Below are positions 55,764 through 64,000 of a stretch of 64,000 nucleotides of DNA, piece by piece. The notes beneath the pieces are model-generated. The model was not told the DNA's origin, made no database searches, and worked only from the letters and a program-made list of their open reading frames with translations. The DNA is from Enterobacter sp. JUb54 (GTDB lineage Bacteria; Pseudomonadota; Gammaproteobacteria; Enterobacterales; Enterobacteriaceae). The stretch lies in NCBI RefSeq assembly GCF_014298075.1, contig NZ_CP060418.1, positions 4,898,001-4,962,000 on the forward strand. Direction: 5' to 3'. A program made the position numbers and the translations under genes. Within the stretch, counting starts at the first letter, position 1; every line of letters starts with the position of its first letter.

Positions 55764-56303
55764 TTACTGATAGGTCAGAGAGAACCAGGCCTGAGCATTG
55801 GCGGCTCCGCCGGTCACCTGATGGCCGGTCGCACGATATTTCGCGACAAAATGCAGCGTTGTTGGCCCGACATACAGTCGTGACCAGGCGCTGGCCGGTG
55901 CGTTAAGCGGAATCAGGCGATCTTCTCTATCAAACAGCGCAATACCGATTCCGGTGGCGATGCCGGGGCCTTCACCCACCGAAAGCACGTCTGGATTTTT
56001 ACCGTCCGCCACGCCGTGAAAAGCGACGCCGACGCGTTGGCTGACGGCGGTGCTGCAGTCCTGAAGATGGATATCGAAAGGCACGGGGTCGGTATCTTCC
56101 CCGGCAGAATGAAGGCGATTGCTGCTGATCTGCCCCATATTGACCGTCAACTGCTGGTCTCCTGCTTCAACCCGGCAGGATTCCGCAATAATGACTCCCT
56201 GAAAACGCATGTTTCCGCCAGGGAGCGTGACGTTCCAGTGGTTTCCTGCCACGGCGAGTGGCGGCAGCAGCAGTAGCAACAGTGCTGATTTCATTCCTGG
56301 CAT
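55764..56303 (-). CDS. fimI: FimI subunit
   Basis: 179 residues from ATG 56303 (GGAG 8 bases upstream), the E. coli length; a longer frame starts at 56357. Signal peptide [20 protein letters not shown] is followed by a FimA-like pilin ([11 protein letters not shown]-type ESC and LQDCST cysteines; ending WFSLTYQ). FimI is thought to end or anchor the rod at the usher. It follows fimA by 72 bp. Confidence 0.92.
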   Translation of the reverse strand: MPGMKSALLLLLLPPLAVAGNHWNVTLPGGNMRFQGVIIAESCRVEAGDQQLTVNMGQISSNRLHSAGEDTDPVPFDIHLQDCSTAVSQRVGVAFHGVADGKNPDVLSVGEGPGIATGIGIALFDREDRLIPLNAPASAWSRLYVGPTTLHFVAKYRATGHQVTGGAANAQAWFSLTYQ

Positions 56304-56375
56304 CGCTATCACTCCAGTCCTGTCGTAGATAACGGGCCATCCTGGCCCGAACCGCATCCTTGCCTGATGAGTGAA

Positions 56376-56924
56376 TTACTCGTATTGCACTTTGAAGGTG
56401 GCGTCTGCGTTAGCAGTACCGGCAGTTGCTGCACCGGTTGCGTAGTAGCGTGCCTGGAAAGGAATGATGTTGGTACCGTCGTTCAGGGTGGTCGCTGCAC
56501 CGAAGGTAGCGCCATCCAGAGCCAGCGGAGTACCAGTGCTGTCGAGGATCTGTACACCTACGTTAGTAGCGCCGCCAGCTGCGGAGTTCTGCAGTGCCAG
56601 TACGGTGGTGTTGGTGCTGTCTACAGCCGTCCCGGAGAAGGCAACGGAAGCTTTGGTTGCTACGGTGGTGTCGCAATCATCCAGCTGGATGTTGAAACCT
56701 ACCGCTGAGCTGGTGCTCCCTGCTGTAGCGAGTCTGGCTGAACGGACCTGGCCCAGTTGAACGGTCTGATCGATAGAGCCGGCATCTACGGCACAGGCAG
56801 CGTTAACCACTTCCCCTTTGAAATGCACTGTACCGCCGTTAACCGTAGTGGTATCAGCCAGAGCCGCTGCAGAGCTCAGGGACAGGGCTGACAGAACAAC
56901 GATTGCCAGTGTTTTGATTTTCAT
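56376..56924 (-). CDS. fimA: FimA major subunit of type 1 fimbriae
   Basis: 182 residues, E. coli 182. Signal peptide [23 protein letters not shown] is followed by [24 protein letters not shown]; cysteines AAC and DDCDT; ending TFKVQYE. Builds the rigid helical rod. First gene of the fim structural operon; the promoter is inside the invertible element 133 bp upstream. Ribosome site GGAAAACACC. Confidence 0.97.
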   Translation of the reverse strand: MKIKTLAIVVLSALSLSSAAALADTTTVNGGTVHFKGEVVNAACAVDAGSIDQTVQLGQVRSARLATAGSTSSAVGFNIQLDDCDTTVATKASVAFSGTAVDSTNTTVLALQNSAAGGATNVGVQILDSTGTPLALDGATFGAATTLNDGTNIIPFQARYYATGAATAGTANADATFKVQYE

Positions 56925-57056
56925 GGTGTTTTCCTTTAAACAAAGTCGATATTACGAACCGAAATTGGCAGTCGTAGTGCCTTCCAGGCATTCCATATAT
57001 CAGCCGAATGGTTCGACTGCCGGCTCTGCACAGTTTTTCCCCAACTGATGAGTCAA

Positions 57057-57371
57057 TTGGGGCCATTTTGACTCATTGAAATAAAATTCTTATTGAGGTC
57101 TTTGATTACTGTGTGATTAGTTATTCATGTTGGTTTTTGTGTTTTTGTGGTGTTATCGGCTGAATTTTTGCGTGGGGGAGAGCAAGATAATCGGCGGGGT
57201 CAGAAAGGATGATATGGCAGAACGGCGGAATGGATGAGTGAATAAGTAAAATCTATCAGAGGTAAAATATGATGATAATCAGTTAGATAATATTAATTTC
57301 TTAGAATTAACGTACTTGTTAGTTGCAAAAGTTTGCAAAACATTTTTATGATATAAACAGTTTGGCCCCAA
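57057..57371. promoter_or_regulatory. fimS: fimS invertible promoter element (OFF orientation)
   Basis: 315 bp bounded by the 9-bp inverted repeats TTGGGGCCA (57057-57065) and TGGCCCCAA (57363-57371); flanking AGTCAA extends the match outward on both sides. The promoter-like sequence (-35 TTGCAA, 18-bp spacer, -10 TATGAT at about 57347-57352) is at the fimE-side end and points toward fimE, away from fimA. The fimA-side end reads ATGAGTCAAAATGGCCCCAA on the minus strand, as in the E. coli OFF phase. FimB and FimE invert it. Confidence 0.93.
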
Positions 57372-57418
57372 TTGACTTGTTCATTTCTAAAAATATCCTT
57401 ATTTATCAGTTGTATAAA
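57372..57418. other. Spacer between fimS and the fimE stop
   Basis: A short spacer, containing the outer FimB/FimE half-site (TTGACT) beside the right repeat. Confidence 0.5.
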
Positions 57419-58015
57419 CTACTTCTTTTGATCATAAGATTTTTCTTCCAGCAGGTTATTTCTTTCCCATAATCCGGCAAATCTCGCCGCATTACTGGCG
57501 GTGTAGCGCACCGTGTGTCGAATATTGCGATGACCCAGATAATCCTGAATCAAACGCGTATCGGTGCCTCTTTCCGCAAGTTCATAGCCACAGGCGTGGC
57601 GCAACATATGCGGATGGGTTTGGGTCGCGGTGCCCGCGTGCTCGCCGGCGCTGCGAATAATCCGATAGGCCTGCTGGCGGGAGAGCTGGGTTCCTCGGCG
57701 TGAAATAAAGATCGCACTGGTTTTCTGCGCGGCTTTCCAGCCGGCACGTACCTGACTCCAGCGTTCAATCGCTTCCAGTTCGTCAAATCGCAGGGGGTGA
57801 ATGGTCGAAAATCCATTTTTCAGCCGGCGGACATTGATCCGTCCCTCAGTAAGATCCAGATCCCGATAGTGCAGGTCGAGAAGCTCACTGATACGCATAC
57901 CATGGCGGAACGCCAGCAGTATCAGACAATAGTCCCGCTCTCCGGTGGGACCCTGCTGGGCAGCCAGCATCATCGCCTGAACTTCTTTGGCGGTAAGAAA
58001 ACGACGTCGATTCAC
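57419..58015 (-). CDS. fimE: FimE tyrosine recombinase
   Basis: A 198-residue tyrosine recombinase (E. coli 198). Catalytic residues are visible: Arg in RHGMRISELLDL, His-x-x-Arg in HPHMLRHACGYELAERG, His in LGHRNIRHT, and Tyr in RYTASN. FimE mainly inverts fimS from ON to OFF. It lies directly beside the switch, which in E. coli matters because the readthrough in OFF or ON changes fimE mRNA stability. ATG 58015 with GGAGCAATG upstream. Confidence 0.96.
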   Translation of the reverse strand: MNRRRFLTAKEVQAMMLAAQQGPTGERDYCLILLAFRHGMRISELLDLHYRDLDLTEGRINVRRLKNGFSTIHPLRFDELEAIERWSQVRAGWKAAQKTSAIFISRRGTQLSRQQAYRIIRSAGEHAGTATQTHPHMLRHACGYELAERGTDTRLIQDYLGHRNIRHTVRYTASNAARFAGLWERNNLLEEKSYDQKK

Positions 58016-58497
58016 AATACATTGCTCCTGAAATTGATGAACGAAGGCGCCGCCCTGAAAGAAATCAGGGCGGCTAAAAAATAATCCGCAATGTTAAAGG
58101 TGTATTCAAAAAAACAAATGCTCACATTACATTTACACATAGTTAAAATATCGCCAGGCGATAAATCTTATTTTTATGGATTTTAGGTCATATCACAATA
58201 GCGTTAAGCGCAGCGAATGCCAGGTTCATAAAATTACAGGAGAAAAAGTTATGGGCGGCGAGGATTTAAACGGAAAATATAATGCTGAATGGTTTAATCC
58301 GACAATAAATAACGAATTGAAATCCTGGTTATTTACAAGGATATCACTTGTCGGGCTATTATGAATGAAACCAGAACTTGCGGGAACAATAATCTTAATT
58401 AACGCATGGTTAATATTTGCTAATGTTTTTAGTAACAGTTGCTCATTTTAACGCCATCCATGGCATCAGACTCTGAACCCCGTTGCTGAGACGGGTA
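58016..58497. promoter_or_regulatory. fimB-fimE intergenic region
   Basis: 482 bp, AT-rich, expected to hold the fimE promoter. A short frame at 58176-58364 is not credible as a gene. No definite promoter placed. Confidence 0.45.
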
Positions 58498-59103
58498 TCA
58501 ACGCAAGAGGTTGTTGCGCTGCTTCTCTTTCTTATTGTCCCAGATGCCGTAAAAACGCCCGGCGTTGCTGGCGGTATACCAGACGGTATGACGGATATTG
58601 CGATGGCCGAGATAATCCTGAATAAGGCGGGTATCGATACCCATATTCGCCAGCGCAAATCCACATGAATGGCGGAGCATGTGGGGATGTATTTCAATGG
58701 TCAATCCGGCGTTATCTCCGGCAGTCGAAATAATCTGGTAAAACTGCTGGCGGGAGAGTGGATTGCCTTTGCGGGATAAAAACAGCCATTCGCTGTCAGC
58801 ATCCGGATATGACCTGCGAATATCCAGCCAGACTTTTAACGCCTGAATTTCTTTATTTAATAACGGATGGGTCGTTGAAAACCCTTTTTTAAGTCGGCGG
58901 ATGTAAATACATTTAGAGCGTAAATCAATATCCGAGATTTGCAGACGGCAAATTTCACTGGCGCGAAAACCATGAATAAAGCAGAGTAAGGTCAGGCAAT
59001 AGTTACGTGCAGCGTGGACTCCGCTATTTGCTGCTTTGAGGAGCGACTCAATCTCGTTTTGAGTCAGGAAGTTCCTCTTCTTGATTTCAGCAGTACTCTT
59101 CAT
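58498..59103 (-). CDS. fimB: FimB tyrosine recombinase
   Basis: 201 residues from ATG 59103 (AAGGGA upstream), matching E. coli FimB (200); the frame opens at 59250 but has no ribosome site. Catalytic pattern: Arg in FRASEICRL, HPHMLRHSCGFALANMG, LGHRNIRHT, and Tyr in WYTASNAGRF. FimB inverts fimS in both directions. Paralogue of FimE beside it. Confidence 0.95.
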   Translation of the reverse strand: MKSTAEIKKRNFLTQNEIESLLKAANSGVHAARNYCLTLLCFIHGFRASEICRLQISDIDLRSKCIYIRRLKKGFSTTHPLLNKEIQALKVWLDIRRSYPDADSEWLFLSRKGNPLSRQQFYQIISTAGDNAGLTIEIHPHMLRHSCGFALANMGIDTRLIQDYLGHRNIRHTVWYTASNAGRFYGIWDNKKEKQRNNLLR

Positions 59104-60098
59104 GTTATTCCCTTTTAATTGAAGGCATTCATTCCGTGTGGTCTTCGTTGCCAGGCCAGAGCGTTGATCAGTAGGTGTTGTTGAACATTTATTTTTCGTC
59201 ATAGCGCGGTATGCTTTTATAACGGATAAAAGTTCCTCAGCATATATCATGCTGAACCGGGGACTCCGAATGCGGGCTGGTTTTAAACATGAAGCCTCTC
59301 CCTTCGTCGCGGGGGAATAACCTCATGTAATATTGTGATATAACGTTTTTTGTTAATAAATATTAATATTCGGGGAGGGTTCCATATTCTGCTCATCCTA
59401 CATTCCTTCTGGTTATGCACTCCTGGAATACGGAGGCGCAGGGGGCGGGCGGCCCACTGAATATTGCATAAAGTGCGTCGCAGTATGGCAAAAACGATAT
59501 GCCAGACCGGATAGCATTCACTGCATGACGATAACCGTGATTAAACCATACTGCAAAATTATGCCGGAGAATAGCAATAATAAACCTGAGGTATGTATTC
59601 CCGGGTGATATATGACTTAATTGTTGAGGTGTATCACGCCGGAATCCGGTACTTTTGCGAATCAGGATTGCTGGCTTATCTCGTTTTACTGGAGTGTTTA
59701 GAATGATGGGTTCTGGTGGCGGTGACAATATAATGTTGTTTAATATCAAATTGTTGCTGATTTGTTGTAAATGATTTCAGGAATTTTCAAACGTGTTTTT
59801 ATTGTATTTTTGGTATGCGGAATTGAGGGGCGAAACAGGGGGCGGTAAGAGATGGGTTAAATATCTCCCGGCTTTCGTCGGACTGCGTCAAATAGCATAC
59901 TTATGGCGCGAATAGTTGCCCACGAAATTATCCCGGCCAGCCATCGCGCGGAAATAAAAAGTCACTGAACGTAACCTATAGTAACGTATTTGTTGGCGGA
60001 TATCGCCTGCTCCGTGGAGATTCTGTTTGAAGAATGTAAATCTTGACCTGCGTAATAGCAGGCGTGTTTACCACACACCTGCTGTTTTTGTCAGTGGA
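59104..60098. promoter_or_regulatory. Long upstream region of fimB
   Basis: About 1 kb without a convincing gene, AT-rich just before fimB and mixed further up. In E. coli the region upstream of fimB is likewise long and carries NanR and NagC operators; I did not see these sites. An open frame at 59393-59749 (TTG start, no ribosome site) is probably chance. Confidence 0.45.
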
Positions 60099-60344
60099 TC
60101 ACCACTTCTCGTCGCGGGCATCCTGACGACCGTCGCGGCGATTCTCGCGTTTGTCCTGACGGCAACCGGCATTGCTCTTGTTGTTGTCCCGGACGCATTG
60201 CTGCTTGGTATCACGTCCTTCCTCGCGAGAGTCCTGGCGGATATTTCGTGCGTCCTGGCGGTTATCGCTGCGGTAAGTTGCATGGGCTGACAGCGCTGGC
60301 AGCAACAGGGCTGCGGTGATCAGAGGAATAATAAACTTTTTCAT
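60099..60344 (-). CDS. Small secreted protein rich in Arg/Asp (RQD repeats)
   Basis: 81 residues. Signal peptide MKKFIIPLITAALLLPALSAHA is followed by a very polar 59-residue mature chain with repeated R-Q-D-x-R units (NRQDARNIRQDSREEGRD, KRENRRDGRQDARDEKW) and two cysteines. Periplasmic; probably disordered or a coiled-helix. I do not recognise a family with known function. Ribosome site AAAGG. It stands alone; the downstream spacer to the MFS gene has no terminator noted. Confidence 0.75.
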   Translation of the reverse strand: MKKFIIPLITAALLLPALSAHATYRSDNRQDARNIRQDSREEGRDTKQQCVRDNNKSNAGCRQDKRENRRDGRQDARDEKW

Positions 60345-60537
60345 ATAAATTGCCTTTCTGATAAATCCAACATTCCAATATATAAAATAGAAGACGGTGC
60401 CATTGTGGCGTGGAACTATTTATCAGGTTCAGCAAAAAGTGCCGGCTTAATCATTGTTTTGTTTAAATTTAAATTTGAAGGCTGGGGGTTCAGAACGGGC
60501 AACATCCTTGTTGCACAGACCATCATGCCGATGGGTA

Positions 60538-61854
60538 TTACAGGGCCGGTTGCCGCTGCGGGCGTGCGGTGGTGGGCTGGCGAATACTGAACAGCGCGAC
60601 CAGCGCCAGTAATGCAAAGGCCAGCAGCATCAAGGCGACCGGGACGTAGCTGTCCCACTTGATTAAAAACGCCACCGCCAGCATCGGGCTAATCCCGCCG
60701 GAGATCACGGCGCCAATTTCATGGCCGAGCGCCAGACCGGTATAGCGCACTTCCACCGGGAACAGCTCCACCATCATGCACGGCTGGGCGGCAATCATCG
60801 CCCCGTGGCACACCGGCAGGGCCAGCAGCATCGCCAGCAGAATCGCCGGGAAGCTGTGCATTTGCAGGAGCCAGAAGAACGGAAACGCCACCAGGGCCAT
60901 GCCAATCACGCCGATGTAATAGAGCGCTTTCCGGCCGATGCGATCTGACAACCAGCCCCAGGCGAGAATGGTGACAATCTCCACCGCCATAGCGATGGTC
61001 ACCGCGGCAATCACCAGCCGGGTTTCAATGCCGATATGTTTGCAATAGACCACTGAGAAGGTGAAAAAGATATACACCGCGCCGTTTTCCGCCAGCCGCA
61101 AACCGATGGCCTGCAAAATGGCTTTCGGGTGATGTTTGAAGGCGCTACGTACCGGTAGCTGCGCGTCCTCGGACTGCTCTTTGCGGGCGACGAACTCGGC
61201 ATTCTCCTCGATATTGCGCCGGATATAGACCCCCACCAGAAAGATAAACAGGCTCAGCAGGAACGGGATGCGCCACGCCCAGGCCAGTATATCTTCCTGG
61301 GGCAGCAACTGAACCAGATAGAACGCCAGCGACGAAAGGACAAAGCCGCCGGAAACGCCCACCTGACTCCAGGCGGTGTAGTAGCCCTTTTGATGTTCCG
61401 GGGCATTCTCGCTCAGCATCAGTACGCCGCCGCCCCATTCGCCGCCGGAGGCCACGCCCTGCACGAAACGCAGGGTAATCAGGGCGATGGGCGCCAGCAC
61501 ACCGATGTGCTCGTAGGTTGGCAACAGACCTATCAAAAAGGTGCTGGCCCCCATCAGCGTCAGGGTGATGATCAGGGTCATTTTGCGACTGTATTTATCT
61601 CCGAGATGGCCGAAGGCGATACCGCCCAGCGGCCTGGCGATAAAGCCAATGGCAAACCCCGAAAAGGCCAGGAAGGCGCCGAGCAGCGGGTCATCGGTGG
61701 CCGGGAAGAACAGCGGCCCGAACACCAGCGCTGCCGCCGTGCCGTAGAGAAAAAAGTCGTACCACTCAAGAGAGTTACCCAGAAAAGAACCGATAATCAA
61801 TTTGCGCATTGATTGGGGTTTGCTTACCGGCGTATCGCTCGCAGTTCCAGACAT
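60538..61854 (-). CDS. MFS metabolite:H+ symporter (MHS family, ShiA/KgtP-like)
   Basis: A 438-residue transporter from ATG 61854 (GGAG 8 bases upstream; the frame opens at 61917). Twelve membrane segments; the MHS signatures IIGSFLGNSLEWYDFFLYGTAAALVFGPLFFP, GFIARPLGGIAFGHLGDKYSRK and the loop RFVQGVASGGEWGGGVLM. Transports organic acids or aromatic acids with protons. Being last in the oxidoreductase operon (142 bp after the flavin reductase), it probably imports its substrate. Confidence 0.92.
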   Translation of the reverse strand: MSGTASDTPVSKPQSMRKLIIGSFLGNSLEWYDFFLYGTAAALVFGPLFFPATDDPLLGAFLAFSGFAIGFIARPLGGIAFGHLGDKYSRKMTLIITLTLMGASTFLIGLLPTYEHIGVLAPIALITLRFVQGVASGGEWGGGVLMLSENAPEHQKGYYTAWSQVGVSGGFVLSSLAFYLVQLLPQEDILAWAWRIPFLLSLFIFLVGVYIRRNIEENAEFVARKEQSEDAQLPVRSAFKHHPKAILQAIGLRLAENGAVYIFFTFSVVYCKHIGIETRLVIAAVTIAMAVEIVTILAWGWLSDRIGRKALYYIGVIGMALVAFPFFWLLQMHSFPAILLAMLLALPVCHGAMIAAQPCMMVELFPVEVRYTGLALGHEIGAVISGGISPMLAVAFLIKWDSYVPVALMLLAFALLALVALFSIRQPTTARPQRQPAL

Positions 61855-61996
61855 CACATGTACTCCAGTGCAGGTGAAAAGAGGGCGCCGACGAGTCAGC
61901 ACCTTGACGCCACCCAAAGGCGATGGGGAGGCGTAATGCGATAGGGTATTTTTTTGAGCCTGATGGACAGGCTCTTATGGGTTGTTATGCAAACAC

Positions 61997-62491
61997 TTAG
62001 CGGTACGGTTGCGCGCTGAGGGTATGGAACTGACGGTTGAACCACACCAGTCCGTCGCCGGCCTGGTTGTGACGGATCTGTCGAACCTCACAATAAAACA
62101 CGCTGTGGCTGCCCACTTCATGGCTGGTGGCGATCGTGCAGTCGACGTTGGCGACGGCAGACGCCAGCACCGGTGAACCGGTTTCCAGTGCCAGCCACTG
62201 GTCATGCAAAAAACGCTCCTCCGATCGCAGCTGGCTATTGGCGAAGATGCCGGAAAGATCCTGATGCTGAGCGGAGAGTACGTTCACGCACAGCACGCCG
62301 TTCTCTTTAAACTTGCTATGAGCGAACGAGGAGCGATTCATACAGACCAGCAGCGTGGGCGGCGAATCGGTGACGCTGCACACGGCCGAGGCGGTAAAAC
62401 CAAAGCGGCCCGCCGGACCATCGGTAGTGATGATGGTGATGGCGCTGCCCAACTGCGCCATGGCATTACGGAAATCTGATGTCAGGTTCAT
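61997..62491 (-). CDS. Flavin reductase (HpaC-like, two-component monooxygenase partner)
   Basis: 164 residues from ATG 62491 (the frame opens at 62569). Flavin-reductase-domain protein: FRNAMAQLGSAITIITTDGPAGRFGFTASAVCSVTDSPPTLLVCMNRSS, then LCVNVLSAQH and the terminal RFHTL-like RQFHTL. HpaC-type enzymes supply reduced FMN/FAD to a partner monooxygenase. Only related to, not the same as, Klebsiella HpaC. Begins 11 bp after the PDR gene. Confidence 0.88.
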   Translation of the reverse strand: MNLTSDFRNAMAQLGSAITIITTDGPAGRFGFTASAVCSVTDSPPTLLVCMNRSSFAHSKFKENGVLCVNVLSAQHQDLSGIFANSQLRSEERFLHDQWLALETGSPVLASAVANVDCTIATSHEVGSHSVFYCEVRQIRHNQAGDGLVWFNRQFHTLSAQPYR

Positions 62492-62502
62492 AGCGGTATC
62501 CG

Positions 62503-63471
62503 TTATTTCAGTTTGACGTATTCGAAGCTTTCGATAACCAGCCGGGGAGTTCTGGCACGTGAACAGCACAGCAGGATCTGATCGTTATCTTCACGTTCTT
62601 CATCGGTTAAGTATTCGTCGCGGTGGTCCGGAACACCGCTACACACGTTGGCAAGGCAGGTTCCGCACACCCCCTGTTCGCAGGAGACTTTGACCTTGAT
62701 CCCCGCCTTCTGCAGCGCGGCGACGATAGTCTCGTTCTCCTCGACGGTGACGGTTAAGCCCAGCTCCGGGACATCGACGTCAAAGCGGTCGCCGCCGGTT
62801 TCGACTTCACGATTGAAGTACTCCTGATGCAGGCGTTCCGGGGAATAGCCGTAGCCGCGCGCGGCATCGGATAGCCAGGCCATAAACCCTTCCGGACCAC
62901 AGACATAAACATGCGCATCAGCATGGTGCGGCGCCAGCACGTCTTCGGGGCGGATCTTGTGCCCTTCGTCACTGATATGCAGATGGACATGTTGGCTGAA
63001 GTGGCAGTCCGCCAGCTCGTGCAAAAAGGCCATTCCCTCGCGGCTGTGCCCGCAATAATGCATCTCGAAGGGCTTGCCGGCGCGGAACAAGGCATCCGCC
63101 ATGGCCAGCATCGGCGTAATGCCGATCCCGCCGCCTACCAGCAGGCTGCGGCTGGCGTCCATCGCCAGCGGGAACAGATTGCGCGGTGGGCTAATCGCCA
63201 CTGTGGCGCCGACCTGCAGCCGATGCGCCGCCAGCGATCCGCCGCGCGAAGCCCGATCCTTCAGGATGCCCAGACGATACTGCTCCGGGTGATGCGGGCT
63301 GCTACACAGCGAATACTGGCGGACGATCTCCTCGCCGAGGTGGAGATCGATATGCGCCCCGGCGCTAAAGGCGGGCAGGGCGGTTCCGTCCAGCGAGGCC
63401 AGCGTCAGGACGACGACCTCGGTTCCCTGAATTTCGCGTTCTACGACGCGTACGGTCAGCGTTTCAACCAT
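62503..63471 (-). CDS. PDR/VanB-family oxidoreductase (ferredoxin-fused reductase)
   Basis: 322 residues. N-terminal FMN/FAD-binding (RQYSLCSSPH), NAD-binding (GGGIGITPMLAMADALF, and CGPEGFM) and C-terminal plant-type [2Fe-2S] domain with CEQGVCGTCLANVC and LCCSRA. Phthalate-dioxygenase-reductase/VanB class, donating electrons to a Rieske oxygenase. No oxygenase subunit is within the window, but may lie beyond the right edge. Begins 24 bp after the SDR. Confidence 0.92.
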   Translation of the reverse strand: MVETLTVRVVEREIQGTEVVVLTLASLDGTALPAFSAGAHIDLHLGEEIVRQYSLCSSPHHPEQYRLGILKDRASRGGSLAAHRLQVGATVAISPPRNLFPLAMDASRSLLVGGGIGITPMLAMADALFRAGKPFEMHYCGHSREGMAFLHELADCHFSQHVHLHISDEGHKIRPEDVLAPHHADAHVYVCGPEGFMAWLSDAARGYGYSPERLHQEYFNREVETGGDRFDVDVPELGLTVTVEENETIVAALQKAGIKVKVSCEQGVCGTCLANVCSGVPDHRDEYLTDEEREDNDQILLCCSRARTPRLVIESFEYVKLK

Positions 63472-63495
63472 CTTTCTTCTCCACCCTGCAAGGGC

Positions 63496-64000
63496 TTAAC
63501 GCATATAGATGCCGCCGTTGATATCCCAGGTCGCCCCGGTGATAAAGGTGGCGGAAGGGGCGGCCAGCAGCTCTACCGCGCGGGCGACCAGCAGCGGATC
63601 CCCCAGGCGTTTCATCGGGATCATCTCCAGCAGCGCCGGCATTTTTTCTTGCGGTACCGCCGCCCGCACCGACGGGAGATCCAGTGGGCCAGGTGCGATG
63701 GCGTTGACGCTGACGCCGGCGGCGCTTAGCGCGCGGGCGAACACTTTGGTCAGGGTCAGAATGCCGCCTTTCGACGCCGCGTAGTGGGCGCCGGAAGCGG
63801 TGCCGCCGTTTTGCCCCGCCAGCGAGGCGAGGTTGATAATGCTGCCCTGCTGACGCTCGCTAAAATAGCGGCCGACGGTCTGGCAGCCGAGAAACGTGCC
63901 CCGCAGGTTGGTGCTGGTGACGCTATCGAATTCTTCGACGCCGATCTCCATGATCGGCGTGGTCAGGGTGAGCGCGGCGTTATTCACCAGCACATCCAGC
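63496..64000 (-). CDS. Short-chain dehydrogenase, 5' end beyond window
   Basis: The minus-strand frame is open to the right edge, so the N-terminal Rossmann glycine motif is cut off; the visible part has VLVNNAAL, the catalytic SLAGQNGGTASGAHYAASKGG (Ser-Tyr-Lys) and NAIAPGPLDLP. Closest in style to FabG-like 3-oxoacyl reductases. First visible gene of the catabolic-looking operon SDR-PDR-flavin reductase-MFS. Confidence 0.9.
   Translation of the reverse strand, partial: LDVLVNNAALTLTTPIMEIGVEEFDSVTSTNLRGTFLGCQTVGRYFSERQQGSIINLASLAGQNGGTASGAHYAASKGGILTLTKVFARALSAAGVSVNAIAPGPLDLPSVRAAVPQEKMPALLEMIPMKRLGDPLLVARAVELLAAPSATFITGATWDINGGIYMR

Noticed and set aside
58176-58364. 62-codon frame between fimE and fimB
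   Set aside because: No recognisable protein features, and an unlikely placement inside the known fim recombinase spacer.
59393-59749. 118-codon frame upstream of fimB
   Set aside because: TTG start, no ribosome site, no recognisable domain; more likely part of the long fimB regulatory region.

Overview
The window looks like chromosome of a Klebsiella species. The basis is a complete type 1 fimbrial locus of Klebsiella layout (fimB, fimE, invertible fimS, fimA-I-C-D-F-G-H and the EAL-domain gene fimK), next to an mdtNOP/ytcA efflux cluster, yjdIJ and an alaE-like exporter. FimH differs at several positions from the K. pneumoniae sensu stricto protein as I remember it, so I do not name a species.

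Layout. (1) 1-9.6 kb: a sugar-PTS locus. Two paralogous HPr/Enzyme I-type fusion genes bracket EIIC, an AraC regulator and EIIB on the minus strand, and a HAD phosphatase-transketolase-PHP phosphatase run on the plus strand. (2) 9.9-11.0 kb: decayed genes (tail of a quinone-oxidoreductase-like gene, a frameshifted NTF2-like gene). (3) 11.3-17.2 kb: a CP4-type island block (YfjP-type GTPase, WYL regulator, YafZ, ArdB/YafX, RadC-like, YkfH, CbeA/CbtA toxin-antitoxin) carrying two secreted proteins of unknown function. (4) 17.2-20.6 kb: AT-rich accessory DNA with small overlapping ORFs, an HNH nuclease with a membrane anchor and a LuxR-like protein. (5) 20.8-32.6 kb: a nine-gene chaperone-usher fimbrial operon, bracketed by two copies of a MarT/FidL-like regulatory gene pair and preceded by a heptanucleotide tandem repeat. 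(6) 32.8-39.1 kb: VOC protein with a structured leader, POT peptide transporter, acetoin-reductase-like SDR divergent from a large LuxR-type (LAL) regulator. (7) 39.1-46.7 kb: ytcA-mdtN-mdtO-mdtP efflux operon, yjdIJ, an MFS exporter and an AlaE-like exporter. (8) 46.9-48.6 kb: AbiE toxin-antitoxin pair. (9) 48.8-59.1 kb: type 1 fimbriae, with fimS in the OFF orientation in this assembly. (10) 60.1-64 kb: a small Arg/Asp-rich secreted protein and a catabolic-looking oxidoreductase operon that runs off the right edge.

The most interesting material is the second fimbrial locus (20.6-32.9 kb). It combines duplicated membrane-bound regulator pairs on both flanks, a 7-bp repeat that could make it phase variable, and two related RNA-like elements just outside the duplicated pairs. 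Also notable are the colinear CRP-like control regions of the two PTS fusion genes, one of which has lost the PEP-binding half of Enzyme I. Nothing here was tested by database search; family names rest on motifs and remembered homologues.
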